The notes under the pieces were generated by a model. The model was not told where the DNA came from and did no database searches. It saw only the letters and a list, made by a program, of their open reading frames with translations. This document shows, one piece after another, positions 23,422 to 36,599 of a stretch of DNA of 64,000 nucleotides (its first letter is position 1; every line of letters starts with the position of its first letter). Source of the DNA: Galbula dea (taxonomy: Eukaryota; Chordata; Aves; Piciformes; Galbulidae); NCBI GenBank assembly GCA_013399015.1, contig VWZX01002966.1:1-64000 (forward strand), written 5' to 3'. The translations under genes were made by a program, and so were the position numbers.

Positions 23422-26400
23422 TGCTGCTGTTTGGGGTTTTGAGTATTTTTTTATATAGAGTGCTTTAGTAGATTGCAGGGAATGGATCAGGCCCTCTGGA
23501 AAGAAAGATCTCTATGGTGATGTCTGTGGTGAATGTGCCCGACCTCCATCTAGCATGCTATGCCCTCCACTTGGTAATTTGGCCTTAAGATTTTGGTCAG
23601 AGACAGTATCAAGCATGAAGTTTATAAACTTCCTTTAGGAAATGTTCTGTATAACTTCAAATATATTCCTTATGAATGCTTTGCACAGCTCATCCTTCTC
23701 CATGGTGGAATAAGTGACTTGCTGCTCTGGTGCCCACTAGTCCTGAAGGGTAGCCCCAGAGACCCATGACTTTGCAATCTGTCATGTGAACTGCCTGCTG
23801 TTTTCAACTGAACTCAGAGTCAAAACAAACCCTGTACAAAATGCAGCTAATGACTTGACTTTAGAAATAATTTTCAGAGGTGACTGGTTTACTTTTAAAC
23901 CACTAGAGAGACTTCCTGGTGGCCATGCTTAGTTTATGATAGCAGTTAAAGGAGAACCTCAGATGGTCTCTGACCCTTTTAGGTGGCTTATGGATTATTA
24001 ATAGGACAGCTGAGAATTAAGTCCCTAGTAATCATCATAGGGACATTATGGAGTCAGCTACATGTATTCTTGCAGGATTAGACCTTAGGTCAGTTCACTA
24101 TGGCTAATATTTTTCCTTAAGTGTCAGAGATGCAATAGGTGTAACACTTGGCATAGTTCAGAGAGATGACTGCATCTGTTCACAGAAAACTCTGTGTGGT
24201 CACTAATTAGCTTCAATAGCTAAACACTCTTCCAAGCTGAATCTCTTTGTTTCCAGGACTGTGGTTTATTTGAGTTTTACACAGGTTAAATGTAACAATT
24301 TGTTATCTTAAAAAATGCATGTAGATGTAGAGAATGAAGGTTCTACTTTATCATTTCTTCAGACTCTGTAGGGACAGGTACAAATCAGGAGTGGCTTTCA
24401 TACTTCTCTCAGTAAATGTAAAAGTAAAGGTCACTGTTACTCATGATGAAATCTCTATCTTTCCTTTGTTACGCTTATCAAATTTATAATTTTAAACATG
24501 GATGAATATTCAAGTTTGCTCACAGCCAATTCGAATACACATGTTGAAATGATTCTTTGTGGCGCTACTGAGCGTGTTAGCTTGATCTCTACTACTGTCC
24601 TGAAGTTACTGAGGTTAACAGTGTTTAGAAAAGATATATGTTATATAGTTTCCTCACTCCTGTGACAACAGATTTTGGTTTGGGTTTACGTAGCAAATCA
24701 AAGGATTTGCATGTCCTTTTTGCATTGAAACTTGTCTTTGCCTACCAAGGATTGTTTCCCCTAGTTCAGTTACTGGTAGATTAGACAAGCTGTGTAATTC
24801 AGTCTGCATGATTCCACGCAGTGTTCCAATGTCAGAGATAGACCCTAAATGCAGCAGTTTTGCAAGGGATGTATCTCAAATCCATAACAGCCTTGTGGTA
24901 CAAAAGATTCCTTGCATTTCTTGGGGGATAGACGGGAAAGAAAGAAGCAAATTTTTGGCCATCCTTAGCCTTCCTTAAGTAAAAAAAACAAAAAAGCAAA
25001 CAACAAAAAACCAAACCACAAAAGCCCAACAGTTGGGAGTGCCTTGTTGCTGCTCATGTAAATCCCAATGGTCTGCAGGTAGACCAAGGACTGTCAGAAA
25101 TTACTTGTAGTATGCAAGGAGGAGAATTCAGTCTTGCATTAGGAAGACCCTACTTCCATTTTGACCTTTAGAAAAGGTCATTGGTCTCATGATAACCTAG
25201 AAAACATTAAAACTGTACTTCTGAGAAAAGATCCTATTAAAATGCACTCTAACTCACATTTTCTTAAGCATATGGAATATGAAATGGTATAGGTAAAGCA
25301 TGGCCAGCCTTGACCATGTCTGGATAAAGTGATTTTTTTTTTCTCTCACTTCTAGCTTATCAATCTTCAGCAACATTACAAGTGTGTGGTAGCTATTAAT
25401 TTAGCTTTTAAAAATGCATTTAGTTTCTAAAATATTTAATAAATCTCATTTAGTCACTGCATTATAACATCCACTCTTTTTTTTTTTTTCAACTAAATTT
25501 TTGCCTGTCTCTTCTCAGGTGATACGGTTATTTAGATTTACAAGGAAAATATGTAATCTTGTGTTCATAGAGGTGTGCAAAGCATATGCTTATCACAATA
25601 AAAGGGGAGAGAGGAGGAAGGGAGGATATTATCACTTTCATTTTTTACCCTTCACCATTAACATCTTAAGTCCTTAGTAAATTGGCTGTGCTTTAATCAC
25701 ATCCTTAACAACTCATGATGAGCTATTAATTGTATGTGCACTACATCACTTGCAAAATAGCCCCTGTACTATTTTAGTTTTCTCTTCCCTCAGATTATAC
25801 TAGCAAGAATTTATCTGGAAATGCTTTCTTTAGCTTTTTCTCCAGTCTGATTAGGACTCCAGAGGTCATATCCCTAGACCAATATGAAATTGATTTTTCC
25901 CTTTAGTCATGGTAACCTCACTTTATTTAGCATGTGGGCTCACAAAAATCACAATCTGTTCTATTACCTGTCTCTGCTTTTTCTTTATGTACCAGAAGTT
26001 TTTCTTTTTCCTCTGAAAACAGAAAGAAATTAAGACAGTAGCTGTGCTTTTTCTAGGGAAGTTCATAATCTATAAAATGTTAGGTATGGGGGTTTGTTCT
26101 TTTGTTTGTTTTTTGTGGGTTTTTTAATAAAGATTGTGAGGATAATATATTTTCAAATGTATTTAGTTTGCCTAACCTTATGGAGACAATGGCATTTCAT
26201 GTGAGTAGAAACTATTCTTTAGCAGCTTTCTTGTTGCAGCTTGGTTTGTTCCAAAGCAGGCTACCAATTGTAAGCTCCACTTCTTTTCATTGCCAATTTT
26301 GTAACATCCAGAGAAAGAGTTCAGTCAAATTCTATGAGCCACTGTTACCTTCATATTTAATTGTTGTCTAATGTTTAATTGATTTCTGATTTTCCATTTT

Positions 26401-28440
26401 ATTTAAAGTGGAACAATTCCAGTTTATTCCCACTTTGGGTAGCTTCCGTACTATGTTTTCAATACTATACAGAGCAATGCATTATTTTTTTTTTACTCTT
26501 CTCCTTTGCTAAGTATGCAACTTGACTTTTATTGTAAAAGTAATTAATCAAGAGCTTTTTCATTGCAGAAAGTTGTACTATATGCTTGTACTATATGTCA
26601 GCAAAAAAAAAGCCTTCTCTTAGTTGTCAGTAGCTGTGTTGTTATATTTTCTAGATCCTCATGGAAGCATTACAAAAGAAGCAATAGGAAAAGCACAATG
26701 TTGCTATCAACTTGCAGACTTTCTGAAAGACCACTAGCAAAAATTGTATATGAAAATTCATTTGATCTGCATCAACAACATGTATAGGTGGAAATGATGT
26801 ACTTTGTATGCTACTGAAAACAAGCTCCCTGTAATACCCATCAAATTGAATTAACACCTAGCAATCTGGTGAAAAATGGTGTCTGGATCAATTGTTTTGG
26901 GAATGGCTATAGGAAAGCTGATGTATATTCCATCCAACACCCAAAAATCAATGAGATGTATCTGACTGTGCATATACATTGTCATCAAAGCAGCTTAAAT
27001 TCACATCCATTTTTAGAGTGCAATGGGAAATCAGCACTTACAGGACAATAACAGCTATTTTTAGCTGAGACTAGGTCTCGGCACACCTGATTCAGCCATG
27101 CAAGCAGATCAGTTTCTGCAGAGTAGGTGTCCTTTCAAAAACAAATAGATAAATAATTCTAAAAACAATTAGTGATTACTAGTTTGTGTGAGCGATATCC
27201 CATGAGTTTCGGTGGAAAGCTCATTCTCACAAGTACAGTTTGGCATACTCCAAGCTCTAAAACAGTTTTGAAACCTCTCCAGAAGAGAGAGGGAATTGAA
27301 GTGACAGCACAAGAGACAAAATTTACAAAGAAATAGCAAAAGTAATGTTTGAAAATCAAAATTTAAATGTATAGTCATAGCTTCAATGAAACTGTGCATC
27401 AGTTTGATTTAAAGTTTCAGCCCCAAATGCTAAATAATGATTTACACAACCTAGCAAGAAAAACCACAAAACCAAAACATCTCATTATCTGATATAAAGC
27501 AAATGCTCTTTCTTCAAAAATCTGTGTATCAACAAGATCTGTCATGATTTAGAGGAACAGAAAATAACATTCCAAAAATAGGAATTCCTTTTATTAAAAA
27601 TGAGTCTTGGAATTTCTTAATTATATCACTCTTTCCAACATTGGGTACACAAGGCTTTCCTTAACTCTCCTTTTTCACTGATGAGAGAAATATCACCCAA
27701 CTGATTGTGATTGAGTGAGCAGACCACACACTGAACAACTGCAAAAAGTCACAAAGACTATTAGATCACTAAAACCAAACTCCATTTGCAAAAATCAATT
27801 CTATCATGAGGAAAATATATTCTACTTTTTATCTTTGTGAAGGATTGATAGTTAATATCTCAAAGCATCCAACCCCTTGCTGGAGCTCAGAAAACATGTT
27901 ACATTTGCTTAAGCTGCTGTGCCATTACAGTATTGCATGTAAACAGAAACAAATTATGCACATTAATTTCTTAGAGTTGAGAAATTATAAAATGGGGTGA
28001 TGATTACTTTGCTAATATGCATTCATCTATTATACATGTTAGAAGCGATATCAACAGGTAAAAAAGATTTTATATACCTAAAATCCCAGACTGCTAAAGC
28101 AGTCAGTACATTCTCTTTGTCTAAGCTTGTTTCAGGGTCTACTGTAAGAAAACTCTCCTCAGTTATACAACATGTGGATAAGAATTGTAGTCTTGCTCAG
28201 TAAGATTTCGGTGCTTTCTTCTAGTGTTAGGTTCACTATCCAGTATCTCTACCTGACAGTAAATTCAAGGTAAGCTGACTTTATTTCTGATATAGTTAAA
28301 GGGAGTTGTGTTAAAATATACTTCTTGCATGATGATTGAAAAATCAGTTAATTAGGGAAGTCTGAATTTCTAGTGCTTTGAAACCACTTGCTCCTTCTAA
28401 AAGAGCATTAAAGTGTTATAAAATCATAATTTTCAACCCA
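23422..28440. other. Non-coding, no gene recognised
   Basis: AT-rich. Contains an A/C-rich low-complexity tract at about 24979-25028 and a T13 run near 25477-25489. Open frames (for example 26102-26371 + and 27169-27399 -) are under 90 codons without recognisable domains. Confidence 0.65.
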
Positions 28441-28482
28441 CTTCTTAAGTGCTTAAGTGCACTTAAGTGCTCTTAAGTGACC
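28441..28482. promoter_or_regulatory. Cluster of four TTAAGTG words (NK2-homeodomain-like sites)
   Basis: TTAAGTG occurs at 28445-28451, 28453-28459, 28463-28469 and 28473-28479, with a reverse copy (CACTTAA) at 28460-28466. CTTAAGTGCACTTAAG at 28452-28467 is a perfect palindrome. The NK2 homeodomain family (NKX2-1, NKX2-5) is known to bind T(C/T)AAGTG. Start-to-start spacings of 8, 10 and 10 bp are close to one helical turn. The words are seen directly; factor binding is inference, and a short degenerate tandem repeat is the simpler alternative. Confidence 0.4.
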
Positions 28483-30409
28483 AGATAATGCAGAACCCTG
28501 CCCTGTGCTTTTTTTCATTCACCTGTAAAATAACCAGAAGAGTAATTGGATCTTTCGGGTCTGAATGTCCTCTTCAAAACAAGAAAACAAAACCCTTGTA
28601 GGCAGCCAGAATGGTGTATTTCCCCTCTCCTTTAGCACCTAGGCTAGCTAGGCAATACCTTCCTCAGACATCCTGAAACAGGAAGAAAGTTTCTGTTACA
28701 TTGAAAGGCAGTAGCAGAGACAGATCCACCTTTGGATTCTCCCACCTTTTTTCTTTTCAATATTTTTTTCATCTGCCTCTGACCTCAGCACCTATGCCCA
28801 CAAAGTACTCTGGATTGTCCTAAGACTTTTTCTCCAGATGTAGCAGCCAACCTGGGTTTTTCTCCACTACCTACCTTTTCTGTCCTCAACGTCCTCTAGA
28901 ATAAACCCCATCCTTGTTTCCCAAGTACCAGCAGAAATAACTCACTTCCTTCACTGCTGCTGCTTAAGGCATCTTTGCATTCCTCTTCTCCAGGCAGCAG
29001 CTTCTCCTTGAAGCCCAGAAAGTTTCCTGCAGTCAAGGCAGCATCTGTTGCTGCTCCATCCACACAGAAAAATGGGGGATTTGTCCCATAGCAGTGCTGG
29101 TACAGTCACTGGGCCATGTCTTCCAAACTTTCTTTAACCCGCCTATGGGCAAGGGGAAGAGAAAGAGAGGACAAGGAAGAGGGAGTAGTGCTTCTTCTGC
29201 CTGCTCACCATTGCCACATATAGCATGCCTTCAGCTTTTGCCCTGTTTTTCTCTCCCTGCCTGCCATCTCCTGTTCCCTCACAAAGTCCTTGGTCACAGG
29301 AAATCCAGTTTTATTGCTGGGACAGGGAGAACTTTTGGGGAGCAGGAAACAGAAGAGACAGAAAACCAAAAGGGCAGTGAGAAAGGCCAGACATACATGG
29401 AGCAAGAAGATTTTTGTGATTCTCTTGAGGGATATTTTCTTGAGGTAGTCAACAACTATAATAGTGTTTTTCTACCATGGATAAGTAAAATATCTGTAAG
29501 TGTGAAACACTTTATAGCCATGTGTGTAGTATATTTGAACTGCAAAGTGCTGTTATACTTGGCTATAATATAAAAATAAATACTAACATTTTTAATACAG
29601 TAAATCAGCTTGAGCTGTAATATTAGTCCTTATGTTCCCCAGCAGAGGTATAGGAATCTCATTAGGAATGTGAATGTCAGGTAGGACACTTATAAATCTC
29701 ATTATAGGGAAGAGCCTAAGTATCAAAACTGACATGAATTGCTGGCCAACCTGAATATTGCAAAGAGAAATCCTGCAGAGCTTTGTAATGTGGTTTAATT
29801 GGAATGACAATTACTACCAGCTTTATCTTGATATAATGAAGAATAAATGTACAGATAACTAGACTTGTGCTTAAACTGAAAAAGAAAGTCATGTAGACAA
29901 AGGTAATAAGTTTCTTTAAATGTTGAATAAGCTCTTAGGGCAATAAAAACATCTTGGAGTTCTGTGTATTTTAATAATATATCTCTTAATTGTAATGCTA
30001 CAGGCTGATGTATGGTATAAAATTATATAGACATATCTATTTCAGATCTGAAACTTAGGCTTACTCAGCGAAAACTATTTTCCTAACACCAACATAGCTA
30101 TTAATTTCATTAGTTATTATTAATTTCATATATTAATTTCATTTCCTCTATATTTGGTAATCTAATGCTTCCCTTGCCTTGCTTTGTGGCGAAGAACCCA
30201 GACTACCTGGCAAGAGCATGAAGAAATGCCAGCTAGGGGAGGGTAAGTTCTTAAAATTATGCAGAGGCTTTAGATAGGACCAACAAACACTTTTAAGTGA
30301 TTTCAAAGCCAAATTGGAAGAAATGAAATTATAATGTTTGAAGATTCGTACTCATGACCTGCTGGTCTAGTGATGAAACCTGTGTGGTTTGTCAGAGAGG
30401 AAGAATAAC
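28483..30409. other. Less AT-rich non-coding stretch; holds the longest open frame
   Basis: Between about 28600 and 29420 the sequence is richer in C and G than its flanks, with pyrimidine- and purine-rich runs. It contains the longest open frame of the window, 29094-29573 (+, 159 codons). That protein starts with a basic Gly/Lys/Arg segment, turns Cys/Leu-rich and ends in a hydrophobic tail. I see no domain, no flanking splice pattern and no promoter, so I do not call it a gene. An untranslated exon cannot be excluded. Confidence 0.5.
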
Positions 30410-30414
30410 ATTAG

Positions 30415-31144
30415 TCTACTGGTTTGTGTTAAAACAGAACTAACTGTTCAACGATTCCAATTTTCATCTAAGGGTCCTCTAAGTAACTGCACTTTCTGAA
30501 ACTAGCAGCATATTTTTACAGCACTGCCTGCTTCTAGCAATGATAAGACCTGATGTTCAGATTTACTACCAGGGATTAGTATGCAAACCAAGGTCACCGC
30601 TGAATCTTGTGTCTCTGCTGGGGAGTGCAGAGTAAAAGCTGCACCTTCAGGGAGGGGTGGACAGGAATGGTGATTCTTAACTGACCAACTAAGTATTCCA
30701 TTCCATATATGTCACATTTGATATAAAACTAAAGGTTAGTTCCTTCATTTTCTCTTCCTCTTCTTCTGCACTTCAACAACTGTCACCTGAGGAGAACTTT
30801 GTCTGTTCTGTCCTCAATCCTGATCCATAAGTTCTTGCATCCAGTTCCAGGATCCAGTCCCTGAGCCTGGTTCCCATCTGGTGCTGAGGCCTTCTACTGC
30901 AGTACCAGTGGTGATGCTGACGTAGTTACCATCTAGGTGGGGTTTGGGTTCAGTATTGGTTTTGTACATATTTGTATGTATTTCAGTTACCAGTTTATTA
31001 TCACTAAAGTAGTTTTAGTTTTCTTTTCCAATCCACAAGTATCTCTCTCTCTTATTCCCTTTCCCTTCCTGTGCAGGGGAAAGAACGTGCACTGGGGAGC
31101 ATCTGTCTCTGGGTTGGTGATCAGCCCAGCCCTGGCCCTCGAGG
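30415..31144 (+). mobile_element. Solo LTR of an avian ERV (ERVL-like), 730 bp
   Basis: The element is bounded by a perfect 5-bp target duplication, attag at 30410-30414 and 31145-31149. Its 5' end is worn (TCTACTGGTTTG against TGTCGTGGTTTG in the sister LTR at 46204-46746), as is its 3' end (CTCGAGG against CTTGACA). The first ~315 bp match the sister copy closely, including TAAAACAGAACTAA, CTGCACTTTCTGAAACTAGC, GCTGCACCTTCAGGGAGG and CTGACCAACTAA. A TATA-like GATATAAAA is at 30720-30728. The last ~65 bp match again (GGGTTGGTGATCAGCCCAGC). The middle (30735-31075) has no counterpart in the sister. No internal viral genes flank it. A 5-bp duplication is typical of ERVL-type insertions. Confidence 0.88.
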
Positions 31145-31149
31145 ATTAG

Positions 31150-34100
31150 GAATTCACGTGGGGGATGACAAGAATGCACACAAACTCCATTCAACTTCTA
31201 TTTCCTTTTCAATTTCATCCTTGTTCTGTCTTTCACAACTTTCCCTATTATCAAGGAAACTTTGGAGTACAGCAGAATTAGCTATTTGCTTTGATGTAAA
31301 AGATATCAAACTGGACTTCTTGCAGGCAATCAGTTGTGATTATTTTAATTTCTCTTTATTTAAAGAAACTTATAAGGGTGTTACAATGCACCCAGGACTC
31401 TGGTCACATTATAAAGGTTAATCAGAAAATGGAACTTTAATTACTCTTATCATATAAAGATTAGCCACATAGTGTCTAGAAAGAGCCTAACCAAGTTCAG
31501 AATCCTGCCTGACAGAGGGGTAAACATCCAAGAAGTACCCATGCATATTCAACAGCTGAGCTAGTCTATACAATAGATAGCATGTGTTTTTCTGTTTTTA
31601 AATCAGTGACAGAAACACTGTTCAAAGAAAGCATAGCACAGCACATTTTTTTTTCTTTTTGAGGAAGGACAGCAGAAAGAACAGGAAATGCAAGTAATGA
31701 AGGTACTGGGGTGAGTTAGTTATAGCCACAAAGCATAAATTAGTTGGGCTTTAGCTTTAAGTCTCCATTGGATTTGCTCATTTGCTGCTGTTCATATAAA
31801 ACCATCACACTGTTTAGCACAATTAGGCTTGATTGTTTAAACAGTCTGGGTTGAAAAAGCATTAATTAGCTATGTCATGCTATTACTCATTGTCCATAAA
31901 CTTGCTGTTATCATTCAGATCATGCATGAATTTACTGGCAGAGCAAAACCTGAAAAACATGTCAGATGTATCAGGAGCTGTTTTAATTTTGCTTATTCAG
32001 TCTTCTGAGGGAAGAGATACTGCAATTGTATGAAAAGCTTTTAAATCTAAAATGAGGTACAGAAAGAGAGAAAAGAGGTAGATAGGACCATTTTTTTTTT
32101 TTATATATGTAGCTTTGCAAGCAGGAAACATTTCTATGCATCCCTGTTTAGTAGGCCATATTAAAATTTTTAATTTATTTTCTGGGTGCACAGAGTTGGT
32201 CTTTGCCTTTTACATCCAGCATTTTACAGGTACAATATTCACCTTTCTTCTCACAAATGTTTTAGTTTGTCTTTCTTTTATAGTCACTTTTTTCTTTTTG
32301 TCTCTTTCATAATGAACACATGAACTCAAGAAACACAGAATACATTGAATTAAGATTTAGCTAGTTCATTTAAAGTAATACTAAGTCAAGCATAGAGGAA
32401 CAAGCACACTATTCTTATTGTGATTCAAGTTACTTTAAGAAAACAAAGCTGAACAAAAATGCCACAGTTTATGTTCATTTACACAAACAAGTGCCTGTTT
32501 GTGTATAGTGCACTTTTTTTTATTTAAAAGAAAAGTCATTTTCTAGTTGTAAAACCCAGGCATTATCAGATTCCTAACCTCATCTAATAGCAATAACTCT
32601 GCTCTCCCCAAATTCTACTCTGTGCCTGGCTGGTGCACAAGCTTGCTCCTTTGGTGTGAGCAATTACTGTCATAAGGTGTAAATCTACTTCATAAAGTGA
32701 CAGTTTAAGCTCAGGATTCTTAATGCTGGGCCTCTTAGCATAATGGTTTCTTAACATAACACTTGAAGAATTACCCAACTGGATCAAAAAGAAGTCCTGA
32801 GTGAAAAAAAAAATGCTCTGTCTTGCAGAGGAGTCTCTTGATTGTTTTTGTACTGCTTAGGCATATAAACTATTGTTGTTTCATCCAGTACTAAAACTTG
32901 TATTGAGCTTATGTAAGAATACCATTTAAAGAAACCATGAAGACAGGACAGAATGAATGTCTGTAGTTTAGCAGATTATCTTCTCCTATCACACAATGTT
33001 TTTAAATAAAAAAGAAAATAAGTCAATGGAGAGGCATAATAACAAACTTTAACTCATTTAAGATATGAGCCTTCTGCCTTTGTTGGGAAAGCTTCCTTAT
33101 GTAAGGCATGCTGATATGTGTAAAGAATACATGAAGTTAAGCTGCAAATCTCTAGTCCTTCAGTGTGAACACAAAAAAAGAAAGAAAAAAAAAAGGCAAA
33201 ACACCTCACTCACAAAAAATAGACTTAATTGAGAAACTTCATCAGTCCCTATGTAGATGATGTAGTAAAGGCAAATGGGGTGTTTGCTGCTCTATTTTCT
33301 TGTTAGGACTATAGGAGGTAGCTTTTTATACGGCTGTTGTGGAATCCTGTGGAAATTTCCAGCTGATTGGATGCCAGAGTCCTTAAATTCTAGTCCTGGT
33401 TTGTTTTTTGACTTGCTGATAAGCTTGGCAAGTTTCACTGTCCTTCCCTAATCACAAAGGAGAAATATTGGTCTCTTTAGTAGCTGGGAGAATTAATGCC
33501 TGATGATTCTACGATTAATATAATTTTTATGCAGCAATTTCCACTGTTGTCCAATATCTAGGATGAATCTCTTCATAGCAGCTAACAAATACTTTGAGAA
33601 ATTTTATCTTAGCCGAGATCATGAGATACACATCATCTATTCAGAACTTTCTGAATGTAAATAATATTCATGGTAAAAGAAGTCAGTAACACTAGGAAAA
33701 ATTCATTCTTTTGAACACACAGTACTTTTAATGTGCTCAAATGTTGTTGGTGCTCTCAGATTGTCTTTTTAATTTAGATTTTCAGACACAGCTAAACCAC
33801 ATCCTAGATGCAAACCATACCACAACTGTATGTAATTTTGATCTACAGAAATTATTCACAAACTTCAATCACTACATGGATATCTTTTTAAAATTTCCTT
33901 TCAATACTGTCAACTTCCAAGCAAGCCTCAGCAAATATGGCTTAGTCAATAACTTCTACTGGCATTACTAGTATGGCTTAGAAGAGAGTGAGTCGCCTAC
34001 CAGACATAATAACTGTATTAGGAAGGATGCTATTTGTCATACTAATCTTTGTCTGTCTGCACAGCACGAGATGAAAAGACAGCTTGCCTGCCTTTGTGAT

Positions 34101-35419
34101 TTTTTTTTTTTTTTTCCCATTTCTATGATTTGGCTAAATCTAGTTTTGCTGAAGCCAGTGGAAATATTTTGCTCATCTCACACAGCCTTGGCTCATGTAA
34201 CATTTGATAAACATCTATTTTATTTCTGTACCCTAAAACTTGTTTTCATTCAGGGATCTCAGCAAGTATTGCAAAATCCCCTGCATTTGCTTGAATTTAT
34301 AAAGGAAATCCTCCATCATTTAAAAATACCTACAAAGTCTGTGATGATTATGTGAATTATATGAAGCAAATGTGTCAGGAGAAGATATTTGAAAATCTGA
34401 ATAAGGTCAAGACTCCAAAATTGTGAGTCTGTGGTAAAGCTAAAAGCAAGAATATGTTATTTCCTCCCTTACCTTCAGCAGTTACCCCTGCTGGCTTGGA
34501 ATGGGTTAGTTACTGCAGGCTGGCATACAAATTCACAACTTTGTCTCACTGGGAGTTAATTTTTTTTGTATTTCTTATATATATTTTTAAATTAGCATTC
34601 TGAACTCTTTGTTCAAGGTTTTTTCTCTTATAAGTGTTTTTTTATAGTCTAAATCAACTACAAGAAAAAAAGCTGAACACTTGCTTTGGTGAGTTATAAT
34701 CTGTTTTATCATTTAGACCTTGATGGTGGAATATAGAATGGGATGAGATACACAATGGATGTTCTTCTTTTTCTACAGCTGAATGTTAGTAAGATGGAGA
34801 CCTTATTGTCTCAAGGTCTCAGCACTACTTAAAGGAAATTTCCTTTAAAGTAACATGTGACTTAGAGCAGTATAAACAGTAAGGCTGCGAATTCATTGCC
34901 ACAGACTTCTGTCAGGAATCTGAGTGAACTTGGTACTCGATTTTGACATGCATGTTTACTTTATACCACAAGGTTTGCTTTTTCCAATCATACCTCTCCT
35001 CAGGGTTTATTTAGTTTTGCCAATACTAACAAAACTATTTGTGTGGTACCTTCTGGATCATTATTAAAGACATCTAGCAAGTCATTCTACACCCTCTTCT
35101 TAACTTATTTTTAATACAACTGCATAAACAGTTAGCTTATTCCATAAATAACTGCCTTCCAAATCCCAAGCCACTTATGCATTCCCTGATTCTGTATTTA
35201 CTGGATGTCACTTGTTAAATTTTGCCTTCTCAACGTTATTAGAGTGAAATGCTCTGGCTATTAGAACATACTGGAGGTGTTTCACATACTGCAGCCATCA
35301 CACATTTGTCTGAGCCTCTTATCCTTCCTGTACTGCTGTTCCTTGTCAAAATGTTAGTTGAAGACAGTTTCACTTGCTAAACATTTCTTTTGGTGTTTTC
35401 TTTTTGCTGGTGGTTTGTT
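31150..35419. other. Non-coding, no gene recognised
   Basis: AT-rich. T-runs occur at 32092-32102 and 34100-34115. Open frames such as 31071-31421 (116 codons, whose start overlaps the LTR end) and 34071-34355 (94 codons, partly a T-run) look like chance. Confidence 0.65.
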
Positions 35420-35465
35420 TGTTTTTTTTTTGAGGGGGGGGAGGGGAGAGTGGAGAGGTGGAAGT
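35420..35465 (+). repeat. T-run followed by G-rich purine tract
   Basis: A run of T passes directly into GAGGGGGGGGAGGGGAGAG and further GGAGAGG. This polypurine segment could form triplex or G-quadruplex structures. It is low-complexity DNA and its role is unknown. Confidence 0.7.
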
Positions 35466-36599
35466 GGTAATTGACCACTATAATATCTCTTATGGCTCTT
35501 GAGATGGACAAATGTTTTCTTCAGCTTGATAAACTAGAGAGACTAGTTGAGTGCATAAGCAAGAAAATCAATGCTTCTTTGCCTGCTTATTCTTCTTTAG
35601 GACACTCTGAATTTACCAGATCTCCAAAGTAATTTCATTTTGCATTTAATATGCTTAACAGTTTAGTACCATCTCATTTTTATTCTCTGCTGGCTATCAT
35701 TGATCAGTGCTGAGAAATCCTACATACTCCTGTGTATTTTAGCATTTTTCTGTCATGACTTTTATTATACACTGTGTTTTCCAGGGACAAATTTTACATG
35801 GGATTGGTGAAGCAACATTTTCTGCCAAATTTCATGTGTGTTTGGCAAAGTGACAATATTAATTGAAAAAACCTGCTGGCAGTTCAAGCATGCTAATGTA
35901 AACGGGCACTTTTTGTATCCAGCTGTGTCTTCTAGCCATTTAGTGGTAGGATTTTAGTTCCTAGTCATATGAAATCTCTCTTGCTGAATGTCAAGTAAGT
36001 CTTAGTTCAGGGACAATATTATTCCCATTCAGGAAAAAATGTGATTAGGTCAGCTGAAGTTAGAAGACTGGGTTTAATTGTGTAAAGTGGGAGGGATCTG
36101 AGAGAAAGGTATGCAGGTAATTTTTCCCTTAAGGTTAAATAGTACTGTTGTTTCAGCATCATCTGCCTGGAGGACAAATACAGAACAATTTTAGCCTTCA
36201 GTGATTTATGAGCTGTATGATACCAAATTGTTGGTGAAATTCACTTGAATGGGTACAACTGTAGTCGCCTTTTAAGTTGATAAGCAGGCTTCTCTGTTCT
36301 GCTATAAAGGTGTGTTATTATTTTCTAGTGGATAGAATATATAAATTCATGTCTGAAAACAACAGAAGAACATTAATTTTTAGGAGCTCTGATCACCAGT
36401 AATATAACAGGAAGATTTGATTGAGATCCCACACAAAGACTGTTTTATCTCACCTGCTACAAGGGCAAATTCTCATCAGTTGTGTTTGCTGGCATTAATG
36501 TTTCCATGCAGTTACAACATGGTTTGCCTTTCCTTTGCAGTTCTAGAGAGAAAAAAAAAAATCACAATCAAGACAAGTCCAGGGCTCTGCCCATTTACC
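35466..36599. other. Non-coding, no gene recognised
   Basis: Moderately AT-rich. The interval 35780-35960 has somewhat mixed composition and may be part of a weakly conserved region, but I see no diagnostic structure. Confidence 0.5.
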
